The notes under the pieces were generated by a model that saw nothing but the letters and a program-made list of their open reading frames with translations, had not been told where the DNA came from and searched no databases. A DNA stretch of 64,000 bases from Pseudomonas sp. G.S.17 (GTDB lineage: Bacteria > Pseudomonadota > Gammaproteobacteria > Pseudomonadales > Pseudomonadaceae): positions 3,345,501 through 3,409,500 of the forward strand of contig NZ_CP151076.1 of the NCBI RefSeq assembly GCF_038096165.1, written 5' to 3'. Numbering within the stretch: position 1 is the first letter of the stretch; each line of letters begins with the position of its first letter. A program made the translations under genes and the position numbers. Positions 63,985 through 64,000 of this stretch are shown one piece after another.

Positions 63985-64000
63985 ATGATTCGTCAAATCC
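63985..64000 (+). CDS. Start of a gene cut by the window edge
   Basis: ATGATTCGTCAAATCC with GAGGAAC seven bases upstream encodes MIRQI before the window ends. The preceding gap from 63762 contains AT-rich promoter-like sequence (TAGAAT near 63911). The product cannot be identified. Confidence 0.5.

Overview
The window reads as chromosomal DNA of a fluorescent-type Pseudomonas (P. fluorescens / P. syringae lineage). The evidence is the mannitol operon in the order described for P. fluorescens (mtlEFGKD plus two sugar kinases, with an AraC-type mtlR), a cysI gene followed by a DUF934 gene, pseudomonad REP/REPIN repeats, dense GC-rich coding and AGGAG-like ribosome binding sites. No rRNA or CRISPR array is present. 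There is one tRNA (Val, GAC anticodon).

Layout. 0-19.9 kb is mostly housekeeping: a membrane acyltransferase, metH behind a perfect MetR-type box, an orphan periplasmic binding protein, cysI-DUF934, a 1205-residue LRR/NEL-type E3 ubiquitin ligase (a host-directed protein with no secretion locus nearby), sohB, a lipid/CoA-flavoured group (histidine phosphatase, SCP2, APH-type kinase, SDR), a TSUP permease, nudC and a dienoyl-CoA isomerase-like crotonase. 20.2-32.4 kb is a signalling locus: a double-domain KaiC-like ATPase translationally coupled to a hybrid kinase, two single-domain receivers, a receiver-kinase, CheB and CheR, an 1175-residue hybrid kinase with three receivers, and a glycosyltransferase overlapping the last receiver. 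It has no DNA-binding output gene, no HPt domain, and no CheA or chemoreceptor. A REPIN, a 142-bp MITE-like element and a single REP follow.

32.8-43.1 kb holds cobF and the mannitol/arabitol/sorbitol operon (mtlR; mtlE to mtlZ), with a recognisable sigma-70 promoter and an activator site just upstream of it. 43.2-50.6 kb contains a GAF-GAF-GGDEF-EAL protein, a 2-hydroxyacid dehydrogenase/MFS pair and small unknown genes. 52.6-56.7 kb is a decayed mobile region ending at tRNA-Val: a DUF2235 (Tle1-like) fragment, a serine resolvase with an in-frame stop and res-like repeats, an MFS pump with a divergent MerR regulator and SoxR-type operator, and a tyrosine integrase broken by deletion and frameshift next to three tandem 11-bp palindromic repeats. 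56.9-64 kb returns to core genes: a PuuB-like amine oxidase, a lipoprotein resembling C39 peptidases but lacking their catalytic residues, TerC, nhaR, DUF1993, YceH, a shikimate dehydrogenase-like protein and the first codons of another gene.

Starts were reassigned where the ribosome binding site or homology favoured an internal codon. Three small genes (52499-52585, 59166-59336 and the short form at 6681-6794) were found by reading the sequence. No database search was possible, so family names rest on recognised motifs.
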